Shown piece by piece: positions 1-6,929 of a DNA stretch of 64,000 nucleotides. This stretch comes from Stutzerimonas kunmingensis (lineage in GTDB: Bacteria; Pseudomonadota; Gammaproteobacteria; Pseudomonadales; Pseudomonadaceae): assembly GCF_900114065.1 (NCBI RefSeq), contig NZ_FORS01000002.1, positions 372,001-436,000 on the forward strand, given 5' to 3'. Numbering within the stretch: the stretch's first letter is position 1; each line of letters opens with the position of its first letter. Position numbers and translations under genes: made by a program. The notes under the pieces are model-generated. The model did no database searches. It saw only the letters and a list, made by a program, of their open reading frames with translations, and was not told the origin of the DNA.

Positions 1-715
1 GCCCGTCGGCCTGACGATTGATGCCCACATCGATGACGATCGCCCCAGGCTTGATCCACTCACCCTTTACCAGGCCGGTGATACCGGTCGCTACCACGAC
101 CAGATCAGCTCGGCGAACGTGCTCTTCGAGGTTGCGGGTGAAGCGATGGGTCACGGTGGTGGTGCAGCCAGCCAAGAGCAGTTCCAGCGCCATCGGGCGA
201 CCGACAATGTTGGATGCGCCCACGACGACCGCGTCCAGACCGTGCAGATCGACACCGGTGCTCTCCAGCAGCGTGATGATCCCCTTTGGCGTGCAGGGGC
301 GTAGCAGCGGCATGCGTTGCGCGAGACGACCGACGTTATAGGGGTGGAAGCCGTCCACATCCTTGTCCGGACGGATGCGCTGGAGCAATTGCGAAGCATC
401 GAGGTGTTTTGGCAGCGGCAGTTGCACAAGGATGCCGTCGATGGAGGCGTCGTCGTTGAGCTGATCGATCAGCGCAAGAAGATCTTCCTGGCGAGTATCG
501 CTCGGCAGGTCATGGGCCACGGAATTGAAGCCCACCTCCTCGCAATCCTTGCGCTTGTGCGCCACGTAAACCTGGGAGGCTGGGTCGCTGCCTACCAGAA
601 TTACGGCGAGGCCGGGAGCGCGAAGCCCTTGGGCGCGGCGTTCGGCAACACGACCGGAGATCTGTTGGCGAATGTTGGCAGCAATCGTTTTACCGTCGAT
701 CAGTTTTGCGGTCAT
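1..715 (-). CDS. folD: FolD, methylene-THF dehydrogenase/cyclohydrolase (partial, C-terminus off the left edge)
   Basis: This is the bifunctional cytoplasmic enzyme that interconverts 5,10-methylene-THF and 10-formyl-THF in one-carbon metabolism. The reading frame starts at the ATG whose complement is 713-715 and stays open to base 1, giving about 238 of the usual ~284 residues. Seen directly are the start [16 protein letters not shown], the [14 protein letters not shown] segment with the catalytic Tyr-x3-Lys, the GILVQLPLP motif and the Rossmann motif [17 protein letters not shown]. The gene is transcribed away from the tRNA cluster, as in other Pseudomonas where folD precedes these tRNAs. 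Only the last ~45 residues are missing, because of the window edge. Identification is confident. Confidence 0.97.
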   Translation of the reverse strand, partial: MTAKLIDGKTIAANIRQQISGRVAERRAQGLRAPGLAVILVGSDPASQVYVAHKRKDCEEVGFNSVAHDLPSDTRQEDLLALIDQLNDDASIDGILVQLPLPKHLDASQLLQRIRPDKDVDGFHPYNVGRLAQRMPLLRPCTPKGIITLLESTGVDLHGLDAVVVGASNIVGRPMALELLLAGCTTTVTHRFTRNLEEHVRRADLVVVATGITGLVKGEWIKPGAIVIDVGINRQADG

Positions 716-848
716 GACGCTTGGTTAACCATTGGAGAGGACTTGGAAAGGGCGCGTATTCTCGCATGTCGCAGCGATGTGGCAAAGGCGAAGCAGCTAC
801 CGGCACCTGTAACTCCTTTATCTAACTGAAATTTTTTTGAATTTGCTG

Positions 849-875
849 TTGACGAGTGTTTGGAGCCTCTATAAC
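849..875 (+). promoter_or_regulatory. Probable promoter of the tRNA-Arg/His/Leu cluster
   Basis: A TTGACG (849-854) and a TATAAC (870-875) are separated by 15 bp, which is short for sigma-70. The GC-rich stretch just after the -10 resembles the discriminator of stringently controlled stable-RNA promoters. The first tRNA begins about 113 bp downstream. No other convincing promoter is visible in the folD-tRNA gap (716-988), and that gap holds no gene. Confidence 0.5.
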
Positions 876-988
876 ATTCGCCCCGCTTGTCGAGCACAGC
901 CTGCTGCTGGGTAAGATGGCTTTCGAAGAGGGTTACTTCTTCAATAGCCGGAGCTTCAAGTCTGCGCTCCGAACAGAATGCAGACAAA

Positions 989-1065
989 GCGCCCGTAGCT
1001 CAGCTGGATAGAGCATCCGCCTTCTAAGCGGATGGTCGCAGGTTCGAGTCCTGCCGGGTGCGCCA
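989..1065 (+). tRNA. tRNA-Arg (anticodon TCT)
   Basis: 77 nt with the CCA encoded. The acceptor stem GCGCCCG pairs with CGGGTGC near the 3' end, the D arm is TAGCTCAGCTGGATAGAGCA, the anticodon loop CTTCTAA gives anticodon TCT (AGA codons), and the T arm contains GGTTCGAGTCC. It is the first of three tRNAs in a single cluster. Confidence 0.97.
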
Positions 1066-1096
1066 TTTCGGGCTCTGGCACAAGCAAATGCAATAT

Positions 1097-1173
1097 GGTG
1101 GGCGTAGCTCAGTTGGTAGAGCACAGGATTGTGGCTCCTGGTGTCGAGGGTTCGATCCCCTTCGTCCACCCCA
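1097..1173 (+). tRNA. tRNA-His (anticodon GTG)
   Basis: 77 nt including the G at -1 (base 1097) that is diagnostic for tRNA-His and pairs with C73. The acceptor stem GTGGGCG pairs with CGTCCAC, the anticodon loop is TTGTGGC, and CCA is encoded at 1171-1173. It lies 31 bp after tRNA-Arg. Confidence 0.97.
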
Positions 1174-1225
1174 TATTCCAGAAAGCGCCAGGCATTGCCT
1201 GGCGTTTTCGTTTAAGCCCTGCTTG

Positions 1226-1310
1226 GCGGACGTGGTGAAATTGGTAGACACACCAGATTTAGGTTCTGGCGCCGCAAGGTGTGAGAGTTCGAGTCTCTCC
1301 GTCCGCACCA
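1226..1310 (+). tRNA. tRNA-Leu (anticodon TAG)
   Basis: 85 nt, a class II tRNA with a long variable arm. The anticodon stem-loop CCAGA-TTTAGGT-TCTGG gives anticodon TAG, and the gene ends in an encoded CCA at 1308-1310. It is the last tRNA of the cluster and is followed by a terminator. Confidence 0.97.
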
Positions 1311-1352
1311 TTTCATGATTTCGAAGCTTTGCAAGAAGAATCGAAAATCTCT

Positions 1353-1378
1353 AAAAGCCCCGTAACAGGGGCTTTTTT
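1353..1378 (+). terminator. Rho-independent terminator of the tRNA cluster
   Basis: The stem AAAAGCCCC/GGGGCTTTT has a short GTAACA-type loop followed by a run of T. It lies 42 bp after tRNA-Leu. Confidence 0.88.
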
Positions 1379-1451
1379 GTGTCTGCTGTTGTAACACGTG
1401 AGGCTACGCACGATGCCTTGCAGCGCAGACGGCGGAGGTTGATGGTACTGA

Positions 1452-2879
1452 TCATCCTCGCCGCCACAGACGACTCAATCGATGCCATGCGGGGCGTTGT
1501 AGCTCAGGTGGTTCAGGCCAGTGGGCCTTCTTGCTTTCGCATTGCACGATGCCGTTGGTACCGAGCCTCAGGCGCCAGCGCTGGGCCGATGGAAAATGCT
1601 CACCGGGATTGGTGTGCAACAGCAGCAGGTTGTAGTCGTGCTGCTTCTCGATGGGGTGGGCTTGAACTGAACCTTTGCTGCCATCGCTGGCGGAATCATC
1701 TTCGTCGGCCAGGACAAACAATTTGTTGTCCCTCGCCTGGATCATCGCGCAAAGCTGTTCGCAATCCAGCGTGAGCCGCTCCCGAATCTCGTCGTGCTCC
1801 AATGCTGCGTTGTCCAGACTCAGCAGCACGCGATAGCAGATGATCTGCCGCTCCTCGTTGGTGGCCCATTTGCCGGAGTGTTCCCGAACCAGGGGCGGTA
1901 GATCCGCCAGCTTGCGGTAGTCGAGCCAGACCCGTTGCTGCGCGAGCAACTTCCGGGTGTAGGGCATGAACAGGCGAATCTTCCAGCGCGGCTTGCCTTT
2001 GCGTAGTCTGCGGGTGATGGCGGTGATCATGTCGTCGCGCAGCAGATCACGGACGGCGTAGACCAGCGCTATCACAAGCAGAAGAGTGAGCGAGAGTTTC
2101 TCGCTGGCGTCGCGCGCATTGAACAGGAAGTAGGTGAAGAGCGACATGATCAGCATCGTCGACGCCGCTTTGACCAGCTTGTGAGTGCCGGCGCCCAACT
2201 GCGTAACCTTCGAACGCAGCAGTACTGGGTACTCCAGCAGCCGGTGATATAGCGCCATGCGGTTCCATATGCGTGTCGGGGTGCCGTGGAAGTCGCTCAG
2301 GTACTCGCGCTCCTTACGGTATCTGTGTTCCTGGTGCAGGAACTCCGCCACTGATTGCTTGAGTTCCTCGTCGAGGGCCGCGTAGCCCTCGAGGGTCATG
2401 CTTTCCAGCAAGAATTGCTCGGCATGCCACGAGAAATAGATGTCCATCTGGCGGAAGTAGCGCTGTTGGTTGCTCTGCTTTGGGCTGGACTTGCGCAGGC
2501 GTTGCGCGAAGTTCTGGCTGAGCCGCAGGGCGCGCGCTACGGGCTCTGCCACAGCTTCGGACGTGAGCATCTGCTGGCGCAACCGCTCCATTGAAGCCTG
2601 GTACTGGAAGAACCAGGAGCCGTACATGATTTCGTAGTGCGGTGAGAGCAGCACGAAGGATTGGTCAGCCTTGCTGATGCGGTCCTTCGATGGCATGCCA
2701 AGCAGCCCGAAACTGTGCGTTAGGGTGGTAAAGAAAAACTGCTCTTCCGACAGGGTCCAGGCCGACAGGTTGCTCTCGTGCGGGGTGAACAGATACAGCT
2801 CGATCTTGTGCCGTCCAGGCTGCTTCAGCGTGCGGGTCAGCTGCAGGCGGAAATCACCTTTGCGCTTGAGCGAAAACAC
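1452..2879 (-). CDS. Hypothetical protein with a central hydrophobic hairpin
   Basis: I do not recognise a named family. The protein is ~475 residues. A basic N-terminal part (KRKGDFRLQL, KIELYLFTP) is followed by a mostly helical region. A central hydrophobic pair (AASTMLIMSLFTYFLFN and LSLTLLLVIALVYAVRDLL, near residues 240-285) suggests two membrane helices. The C-terminal half is soluble, rich in Arg/Trp, with an acidic DEDDSASDGS linker and a beta-like end (RWRLRLGTNGIVQC). I chose the GTG at 2879 because GGGGG lies four bases upstream. A TTG at 2897 would add six residues without a ribosome-binding site. It is convergent with the tRNA cluster and stands alone. It could be a membrane-anchored sensor or scaffold, but no catalytic motif is visible. 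Confidence 0.75.
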   Translation of the reverse strand: MFSLKRKGDFRLQLTRTLKQPGRHKIELYLFTPHESNLSAWTLSEEQFFFTTLTHSFGLLGMPSKDRISKADQSFVLLSPHYEIMYGSWFFQYQASMERLRQQMLTSEAVAEPVARALRLSQNFAQRLRKSSPKQSNQQRYFRQMDIYFSWHAEQFLLESMTLEGYAALDEELKQSVAEFLHQEHRYRKEREYLSDFHGTPTRIWNRMALYHRLLEYPVLLRSKVTQLGAGTHKLVKAASTMLIMSLFTYFLFNARDASEKLSLTLLLVIALVYAVRDLLRDDMITAITRRLRKGKPRWKIRLFMPYTRKLLAQQRVWLDYRKLADLPPLVREHSGKWATNEERQIICYRVLLSLDNAALEHDEIRERLTLDCEQLCAMIQARDNKLFVLADEDDSASDGSKGSVQAHPIEKQHDYNLLLLHTNPGEHFPSAQRWRLRLGTNGIVQCESKKAHWPEPPELQRPAWHRLSRLWRRG

Positions 2880-2897
2880 GGAACCCCCAAATGACAA

Positions 2898-3171
2898 TAA
2901 AACGTGGCCAGCTTAGCAAGCTTTGCTAGCAGGTACGCGAGGCTGGCTTCTGCCTGAGCACGGCTCTGCCGGGAAGCCTTGCGCACAGCCCCTTTTACCT
3001 GTCCCAGGCTATGCAACAACGCGAGGATAACTGCTCGCCGCATTCGCAAGTCTGCTAGCCACCGCAGCGCCCTCGCTGCACTCCGGGCAACACGCTCGTC
3101 TGCCGCGGCTTACGGCAGCCGCGGATGACAACGAAATGATCGATTGAAGCATCTAATTGTGTACCGGATAA
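2898..3171. other. Gene-free spacer with two small hairpins
   Basis: No credible gene is visible. A 6-bp palindrome TAGCAA-GCT-TTGCTA lies near 2915-2930. A GC-rich hairpin CCGCGGCT-TACGGC-AGCCGCGG spans 3103-3124 without a following T run; it is REP-like in form but I cannot assign it to a family. A 70-residue minus-strand frame here shows no recognisable features. Confidence 0.5.
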
Positions 3172-3204
3172 AATTCATCCTATGATTGAAACATAGGATG
3201 AATT
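3172..3204. promoter_or_regulatory. Perfect 13-bp inverted repeat, probable operator of the GntR regulator
   Basis: AATTCATCCTATG (3172-3184) is followed by a 7-bp spacer and its exact complement CATAGGATGAATT (3192-3204). It ends 13 bp before the gntR start codon and overlaps the start of its ribosome-binding site. Position and symmetry fit autoregulation by the adjacent GntR/FadR-type protein. An mRNA hairpin masking the start is an alternative. Confidence 0.7.
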
Positions 3205-3217
3205 GGAAGGTGATCAT

Positions 3218-3934
3218 ATGTCGCTGCAGTACACCTCGCGCTCGTCACTTGTAGAACGGGTAATCGAGCAAATGCGGTCGCAGATCAATGCTGGCGAATG
3301 GACGCCGGGTATGCGAATTCCTACCGAAAGCCAGCTCAGCAACTCTTTAGGTGTTGGCAGAAATACCGTCAGAGAGGCAGTGCGAGCGCTGGTTCATACC
3401 GGGGTGCTGGAGGTCCGCCAGGGTGCGGGGACGTTCGTACTCTCCAGTCGAGACCCGTCTGGATTACTCCAGCGCCTAGATCACGCCGCGCTGCATGACC
3501 AGCTCGAAGTCCGACGCGCGCTGGAGGTCGAAGCTGCGCGTCTGGCTGCGTCGCGGCGCACGGTTGAGGACCTGCAAACGATACGTGACGCTCTCGGAGC
3601 GCGAGGGACCTGGACCGATGACGCCTCACTTGAAGCGTTCGTCGAACGAGATGCCGATTTTCATCTGAGCATCGTCCGCGCCAGCCACAACGCCACGCTG
3701 TTGGAAATGTATCAGTTCTTCTGGGCGGGTCTGCAGAACACCATCGCCAAGACGGAGGGCGAGCAGCAGCTCCCGGAACCCACCTATGCAGCACACGCAG
3801 CTGTCTATGACGCCATAGCCCGCGGTTGTCCCGAGCAGGCTGCCATAGCGGCCAGCGAGCTATTGACTCCGGCGCTCGAAACGCTGGCCAGTACGCTGGA
3901 AACCGATTCTCGAAACGTGGACACAAGGGAGTAG
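3218..3934 (+). CDS. GntR-family transcriptional regulator (FadR/FCD subfamily)
   Basis: 238 residues. An N-terminal winged helix-turn-helix is seen at about residues 8-70 (RIPTESQLSNSLGVGRNTVR, then VLEVRQGAGTFV). It is followed by an all-helical FCD-type effector domain (about 85-225) with the expected RRALEVEAARLAA and DADFHLSIVRASHN segments. FCD domains usually bind an organic acid or metal-carboxylate ligand. ATG at 3218 is preceded by GGAAGG; an upstream in-frame TTG at 3203 would sit inside the operator. The gene is followed 7 bp later by a TSUP permease, so it probably controls that exporter/importer and itself through the perfect inverted repeat upstream. The ligand is unknown. Confidence 0.9.
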   Translation: MSLQYTSRSSLVERVIEQMRSQINAGEWTPGMRIPTESQLSNSLGVGRNTVREAVRALVHTGVLEVRQGAGTFVLSSRDPSGLLQRLDHAALHDQLEVRRALEVEAARLAASRRTVEDLQTIRDALGARGTWTDDASLEAFVERDADFHLSIVRASHNATLLEMYQFFWAGLQNTIAKTEGEQQLPEPTYAAHAAVYDAIARGCPEQAAIAASELLTPALETLASTLETDSRNVDTRE

Positions 3935-3941
3935 AACTTTC

Positions 3942-4703
3942 ATGGATCATTCGATCACAACGTGGGCAATTCTGCTGGTTGCCGCTTTTCTTGGCGGCGG
4001 GCTGAACGCCATTGCCGGTGGCGGTAGTTTTTTCACGTTCCCGGCATTGGTTTACGCCGGCGTGCCTGCTGTGGCGGCCAATGCCTCAGGCACGCTCGCG
4101 CTTCTACCTGGCTATTTTGCAAGTACCTGGGGCTATCGAGAGGACCTGCGCCCGCCAGCAACGCTGTCGATGGGGACGCTCGTTGCCATTAGCCTCGGCG
4201 GCAGTGCAGTAGGGGCGGGGTTGCTGCTGACCACGCCCGATGACGTATTCCGTGCGATCGTGCCTTGGCTATTGCTTATCGCGACGCTGCTGTTCGCCTT
4301 CGGGCCCTGGTTATTGCGCAGGTTCAAGCGCGATTCGACCGAAAATGAGGCGAATGCACTGGTGCAGGGTTTCACTCTGGCTGTTGTCAGCGTATACGGC
4401 GGCTACTTCAATGGCGGTCTGGGCATCGTGCTACTCGCTGCATTCAGCTTGCTCGGCCATCGAGACATCAACTCGATGCAGGGGCTCAAGAATCTGGTTT
4501 CGTCTGTACTGACCGCGATCGCCGTGTCTGTATATGCATTCGGCGGTGCGATCCTGTGGCGCGAAGCGCTGGTGATGATGCTGGCGGCGACTGTCGGCGG
4601 CTATGTCATGGCACGCGTCGGTCGCCGGCTCCCTTCGAGCTTCGTTCGGGCGGTCGTGATCATCACCGGATCTGTCATGACAGTGCTCTTTTTCCGGAGT
4701 TGA
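3942..4703 (+). CDS. TSUP (TauE/SafE) family membrane permease
   Basis: 253 residues and about eight hydrophobic segments. The N-terminal glycine-rich signature GGGLNAIAGGGSFFTFPALV is typical of the TSUP/DUF81 family, and the half-repeat VYGGYFNGGLGIVLLAAFSLLG is present in the second half. Family members move sulfite, sulfoacetate or other small organic anions across the inner membrane. It lies 7 bp after the gntR gene, so the two probably form one operon with the regulator sensing the transported compound. The substrate cannot be read from the sequence. Confidence 0.9.
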   Translation: MDHSITTWAILLVAAFLGGGLNAIAGGGSFFTFPALVYAGVPAVAANASGTLALLPGYFASTWGYREDLRPPATLSMGTLVAISLGGSAVGAGLLLTTPDDVFRAIVPWLLLIATLLFAFGPWLLRRFKRDSTENEANALVQGFTLAVVSVYGGYFNGGLGIVLLAAFSLLGHRDINSMQGLKNLVSSVLTAIAVSVYAFGGAILWREALVMMLAATVGGYVMARVGRRLPSSFVRAVVIITGSVMTVLFFRS

Positions 4704-4894
4704 AGCAGATGATGGCGTGTGGGCGGGTCGTTCTCGCCTTCGACCGTCGTGAGGGCTGGACGTACCTGTCTTTGCCCACGAAGCACGAAATGGCACTGCA
4801 TTGAGCTGATGCGCGATCAATGCAGGGCTACATGATGTCGCCAGGGACAAGACGCGGGGTGGGGCTCCGCCAACGGGTCAGAAGTCCGAAGCTA

Positions 4895-5086
4895 TCAGCT
4901 CAGAACCAGCCGGACGTCGATGTTCCCGCGGGTTGCATTGGAGTACGGGCAAACCTGATGTGCAGCGTCGATCAGGCTTTGGGCCAGCTCCCGGTCAAGG
5001 CCTGGCAGGCTGATCTGCAGCTCGATCTCGAGGCCGAACCCGCCAGGGATCTGGCCGATACCGACGTTGGCGGTAACCGCGGGGGT
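4895..5086 (-). pseudogene. ohr: Truncated ohr (organic hydroperoxide resistance, OsmC family) remnant
   Basis: The minus-strand frame ends with [18 protein letters not shown], continues through LPGLDREL and [19 protein letters not shown], and stops at 4895. This is the C-terminal ~63 residues of Ohr, including the second redox cysteine in VCPYSN. Ohr is normally ~140 residues. The N-terminal half with the first cysteine is missing, and the sequence beyond ~5086 does not resemble it. No full-length frame exists on this side of the gap. The rest of the 4704-5370 gap holds no other gene apart from the nirK control region. The break probably marks the edge of a rearrangement that brought in or removed DNA beside nirK. 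Confidence 0.85.
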
Positions 5087-5198
5087 AGAGGACGATCTAT
5101 GACCGCCTGTCGGCAGTCTCGTCGCCAAGACTCAAGCACATTCCAATACTGGTATTAATTCCGCGCCGTATACGCTGGCTGCCATGCCTGCACCAAGC

Positions 5199-5212
5199 TT
5201 GACTCGAATCAA
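5199..5212. promoter_or_regulatory. FNR/DNR-type box upstream of nirK
   Basis: TTGAC-TCGA-ATCAA matches nine of ten defined positions of the Fnr/Dnr/Anr consensus TTGAT-N4-ATCAA. Its centre is about 165 bp before the nirK start. If it acts at the usual -41.5, transcription would begin near 5247 and leave a ~120-nt leader. A 10-bp inverted repeat (CTGGTATTAA at 5149-5158, TTAATACCAG at 5231-5240) brackets it. A weaker half-site ATCAA (5345-5349) sits close to the gene. Confidence 0.6.
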
Positions 5213-5370
5213 TTCTTTCCCTGTCTGGGTTTAATACCAGATCAATTATTCTGCGCTTTTAATAAGCTTCTTTTGAATTGATAGGGTGCACCGCAAGTTT
5301 TTACTCCGACGGATAGTTTTCTCGTGACTAAACTGATGGTCGAGATCAACTCGGTGTTAAGAGGGTCGGC

Positions 5371-6750
5371 ATGCGCCATTGTTCTAGAGTTCTGCTGCTC
5401 TTGTTGCTGGTTTTACCAAGTGTCCTTTGGGCGCAAGCGAAATCCAGTAGCGATGTAAGTTACCGCCCAGATGTCACGATTACACTTAGGACCGACATCG
5501 CAGATGGAAAACTCGTCTATGTCAGTGAGTCCGGCCCGACGCGTGGCGAAGTGAATCCCGAATTGCGGGTGCCCGAAGGTGCGGTGGTTCAGATCAATCT
5601 GATCAATGGCGACGGCGCAGTGCATGATATCGCCATACCTGAATTCGACGCTGCGTCCAGCGAAATTTCCGGCAAAGGCGCAGCGACCGGAATCGTGTTT
5701 CGTGCGACCAAAAGCGGGACGTTCGAGTACTACTGCACACTGCCTGGCCACAAGGCTGCGGGAATGGTCGGCAAGCTGATTGTGGGCGATGGACCGGCGG
5801 CGGTCGTCGAACAAGGCAAGGATCTGTCCAAGGATCCAACCCAGGTAGGCGAGCCGGTTGGTGACCGTGAACCGAAGAGCATCACCCTTGACCTTCGCAC
5901 GACCGAGGAGGAGGGCCGCCTCGCCGACGGGAGTACCTACAAATTCTGGACGTTCGACGGCACGGTGCCCGGCCCCATGGTGCGGATACGCGAGGGCGAT
6001 ACCGTCACCCTTAATCTCAGTAACGAGCCTGACAGCGCCCACATCCATTCCATTGATCTGCACGCCGTGACCGGCCCGGGTGGCGGTGCGGCGGTTACCC
6101 AGGTGGCACCGGGGCAAACACGCTCCTTCACCTTCAAGGCATTGCAGCCGGGGCTATACGTCTATCACTGCGCTACGCCGATGGTTGCTCAGCACATCAG
6201 TAACGGCATGTACGGACTGATTCTGGTCGAGCCGGAGGGTGGACTGCCGAAGGTCGATCACGAGTTCTATGTAATGCAGGGTGAGCTGTACACCGCCAGC
6301 CCCAGGGGGGCGCGCGGTCTGCATGAGTTCTCGCTGGACATGCTGCTGGGTGAAACGCCGCAACACATGATGTTCAATGGCGCGACCGATGCGCTGACCA
6401 AGACTCACAAGATGGAAGTCAACGCAGGCGACAGCGTGCGCATCTTCTTCGGAGTCGGTGGCCCCAACCTGATCTCCAGCTTTCACGTCATCGGTGAAAT
6501 CTTCGACAAGGTCTTCGACCAGGCTTCGCTGACCAGCCCGCCGCTGACGGATGTCCAGACGACCCTCGTGCCTGCCGGCGGAGCGACCATGGTCGAATTC
6601 GTCGCGGATTACCCGGGCAGATACATCCTCGTTGATCACGCCCTGTCGCGCGCCGAGAAAGGCCTGAGCGGTGTGCTGACGGTGAAGGGCGACGCGGATT
6701 CCTCGATCTTCTCCAGCCCCGAACCGATTGATCCGCACTCCGGGCACTGA
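5371..6750 (+). CDS. nirK: NirK, copper nitrite reductase with an extra N-terminal cupredoxin domain
   Basis: It reduces nitrite to nitric oxide in the periplasm. The 459-residue protein starts with a signal peptide (residues 1-22, cut near WAQA). Residues ~30-140 form a complete blue-copper domain with type 1 ligands H85, C122, H127 and M132 (HDIAIP, YYCTLPGHKAAGM). Residues ~165-440 are the two-domain NirK core. Type 1 ligands there are H226, C267, H275 and M280; type 2 ligands include H231 and H266, with the catalytic Asp D229 in HSIDLH. Further catalytic histidines lie in SSFHVIG and LVDHAL. The fused cupredoxin probably feeds electrons to the core, as in the three-domain Hyphomicrobium enzyme. 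It heads the nir-nor operon. Many P. stutzeri use the cd1 enzyme NirS instead, so this is an atypical choice. Confidence 0.93.
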   Translation: MRHCSRVLLLLLLVLPSVLWAQAKSSSDVSYRPDVTITLRTDIADGKLVYVSESGPTRGEVNPELRVPEGAVVQINLINGDGAVHDIAIPEFDAASSEISGKGAATGIVFRATKSGTFEYYCTLPGHKAAGMVGKLIVGDGPAAVVEQGKDLSKDPTQVGEPVGDREPKSITLDLRTTEEEGRLADGSTYKFWTFDGTVPGPMVRIREGDTVTLNLSNEPDSAHIHSIDLHAVTGPGGGAAVTQVAPGQTRSFTFKALQPGLYVYHCATPMVAQHISNGMYGLILVEPEGGLPKVDHEFYVMQGELYTASPRGARGLHEFSLDMLLGETPQHMMFNGATDALTKTHKMEVNAGDSVRIFFGVGGPNLISSFHVIGEIFDKVFDQASLTSPPLTDVQTTLVPAGGATMVEFVADYPGRYILVDHALSRAEKGLSGVLTVKGDADSSIFSSPEPIDPHSGH

Positions 6751-6794
6751 GCGCGGTTTGCTTATACGGCAGCTAACGCTGCGAAGGAGAAAGC

Positions 6795-6920
6795 ATGCAG
6801 GCTCGAAAGCTCTACGGCCCGTTGAAGATCCTGAGTGTGGTCGTGCTGGCGCTGATGTTCGGCGCGATGCTCTATGCATTCACGATGACGCTCATTCATT
6901 GGACAGGCATCAATGTCTGA
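6795..6920 (+). CDS. 41-residue single-pass membrane protein between nirK and norC
   Basis: A short frame starts at ATG 6795 after a strong GAAGGAGAAAG ribosome-binding site and stops 9 bp before norC. The peptide begins MQARKLYGPLKIL, has one hydrophobic helix (about residues 12-34, VVVLALMFGAMLYAF) and ends HWTGINV. The strong Shine-Dalgarno and tight operon position argue that it is translated. I do not recognise the family. By position it could be a small subunit or assembly factor of the nitric oxide reductase, or an anchor for NirK electron transfer; this is inference only. Confidence 0.7.
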   Translation: MQARKLYGPLKILSVVVLALMFGAMLYAFTMTLIHWTGINV

Positions 6921-6929
6921 GGGCACGCC

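Noticed and set aside
1032..1318. Short frames over the tRNAs with peptides such as VAQLVEHRIV and QEPQSCALPTEL
   Set aside because: These are the familiar false translations of tRNA genes.
2837..3049. A 70-codon minus-strand frame upstream of the hypothetical gene
   Set aside because: It overlaps the start of the 1452-2879 gene, has no ribosome-binding site and no recognisable composition.
5345..5349. A second FNR box immediately upstream of nirK
   Set aside because: Only the ATCAA half is present; the left half (ATGGT) matches too poorly to call.
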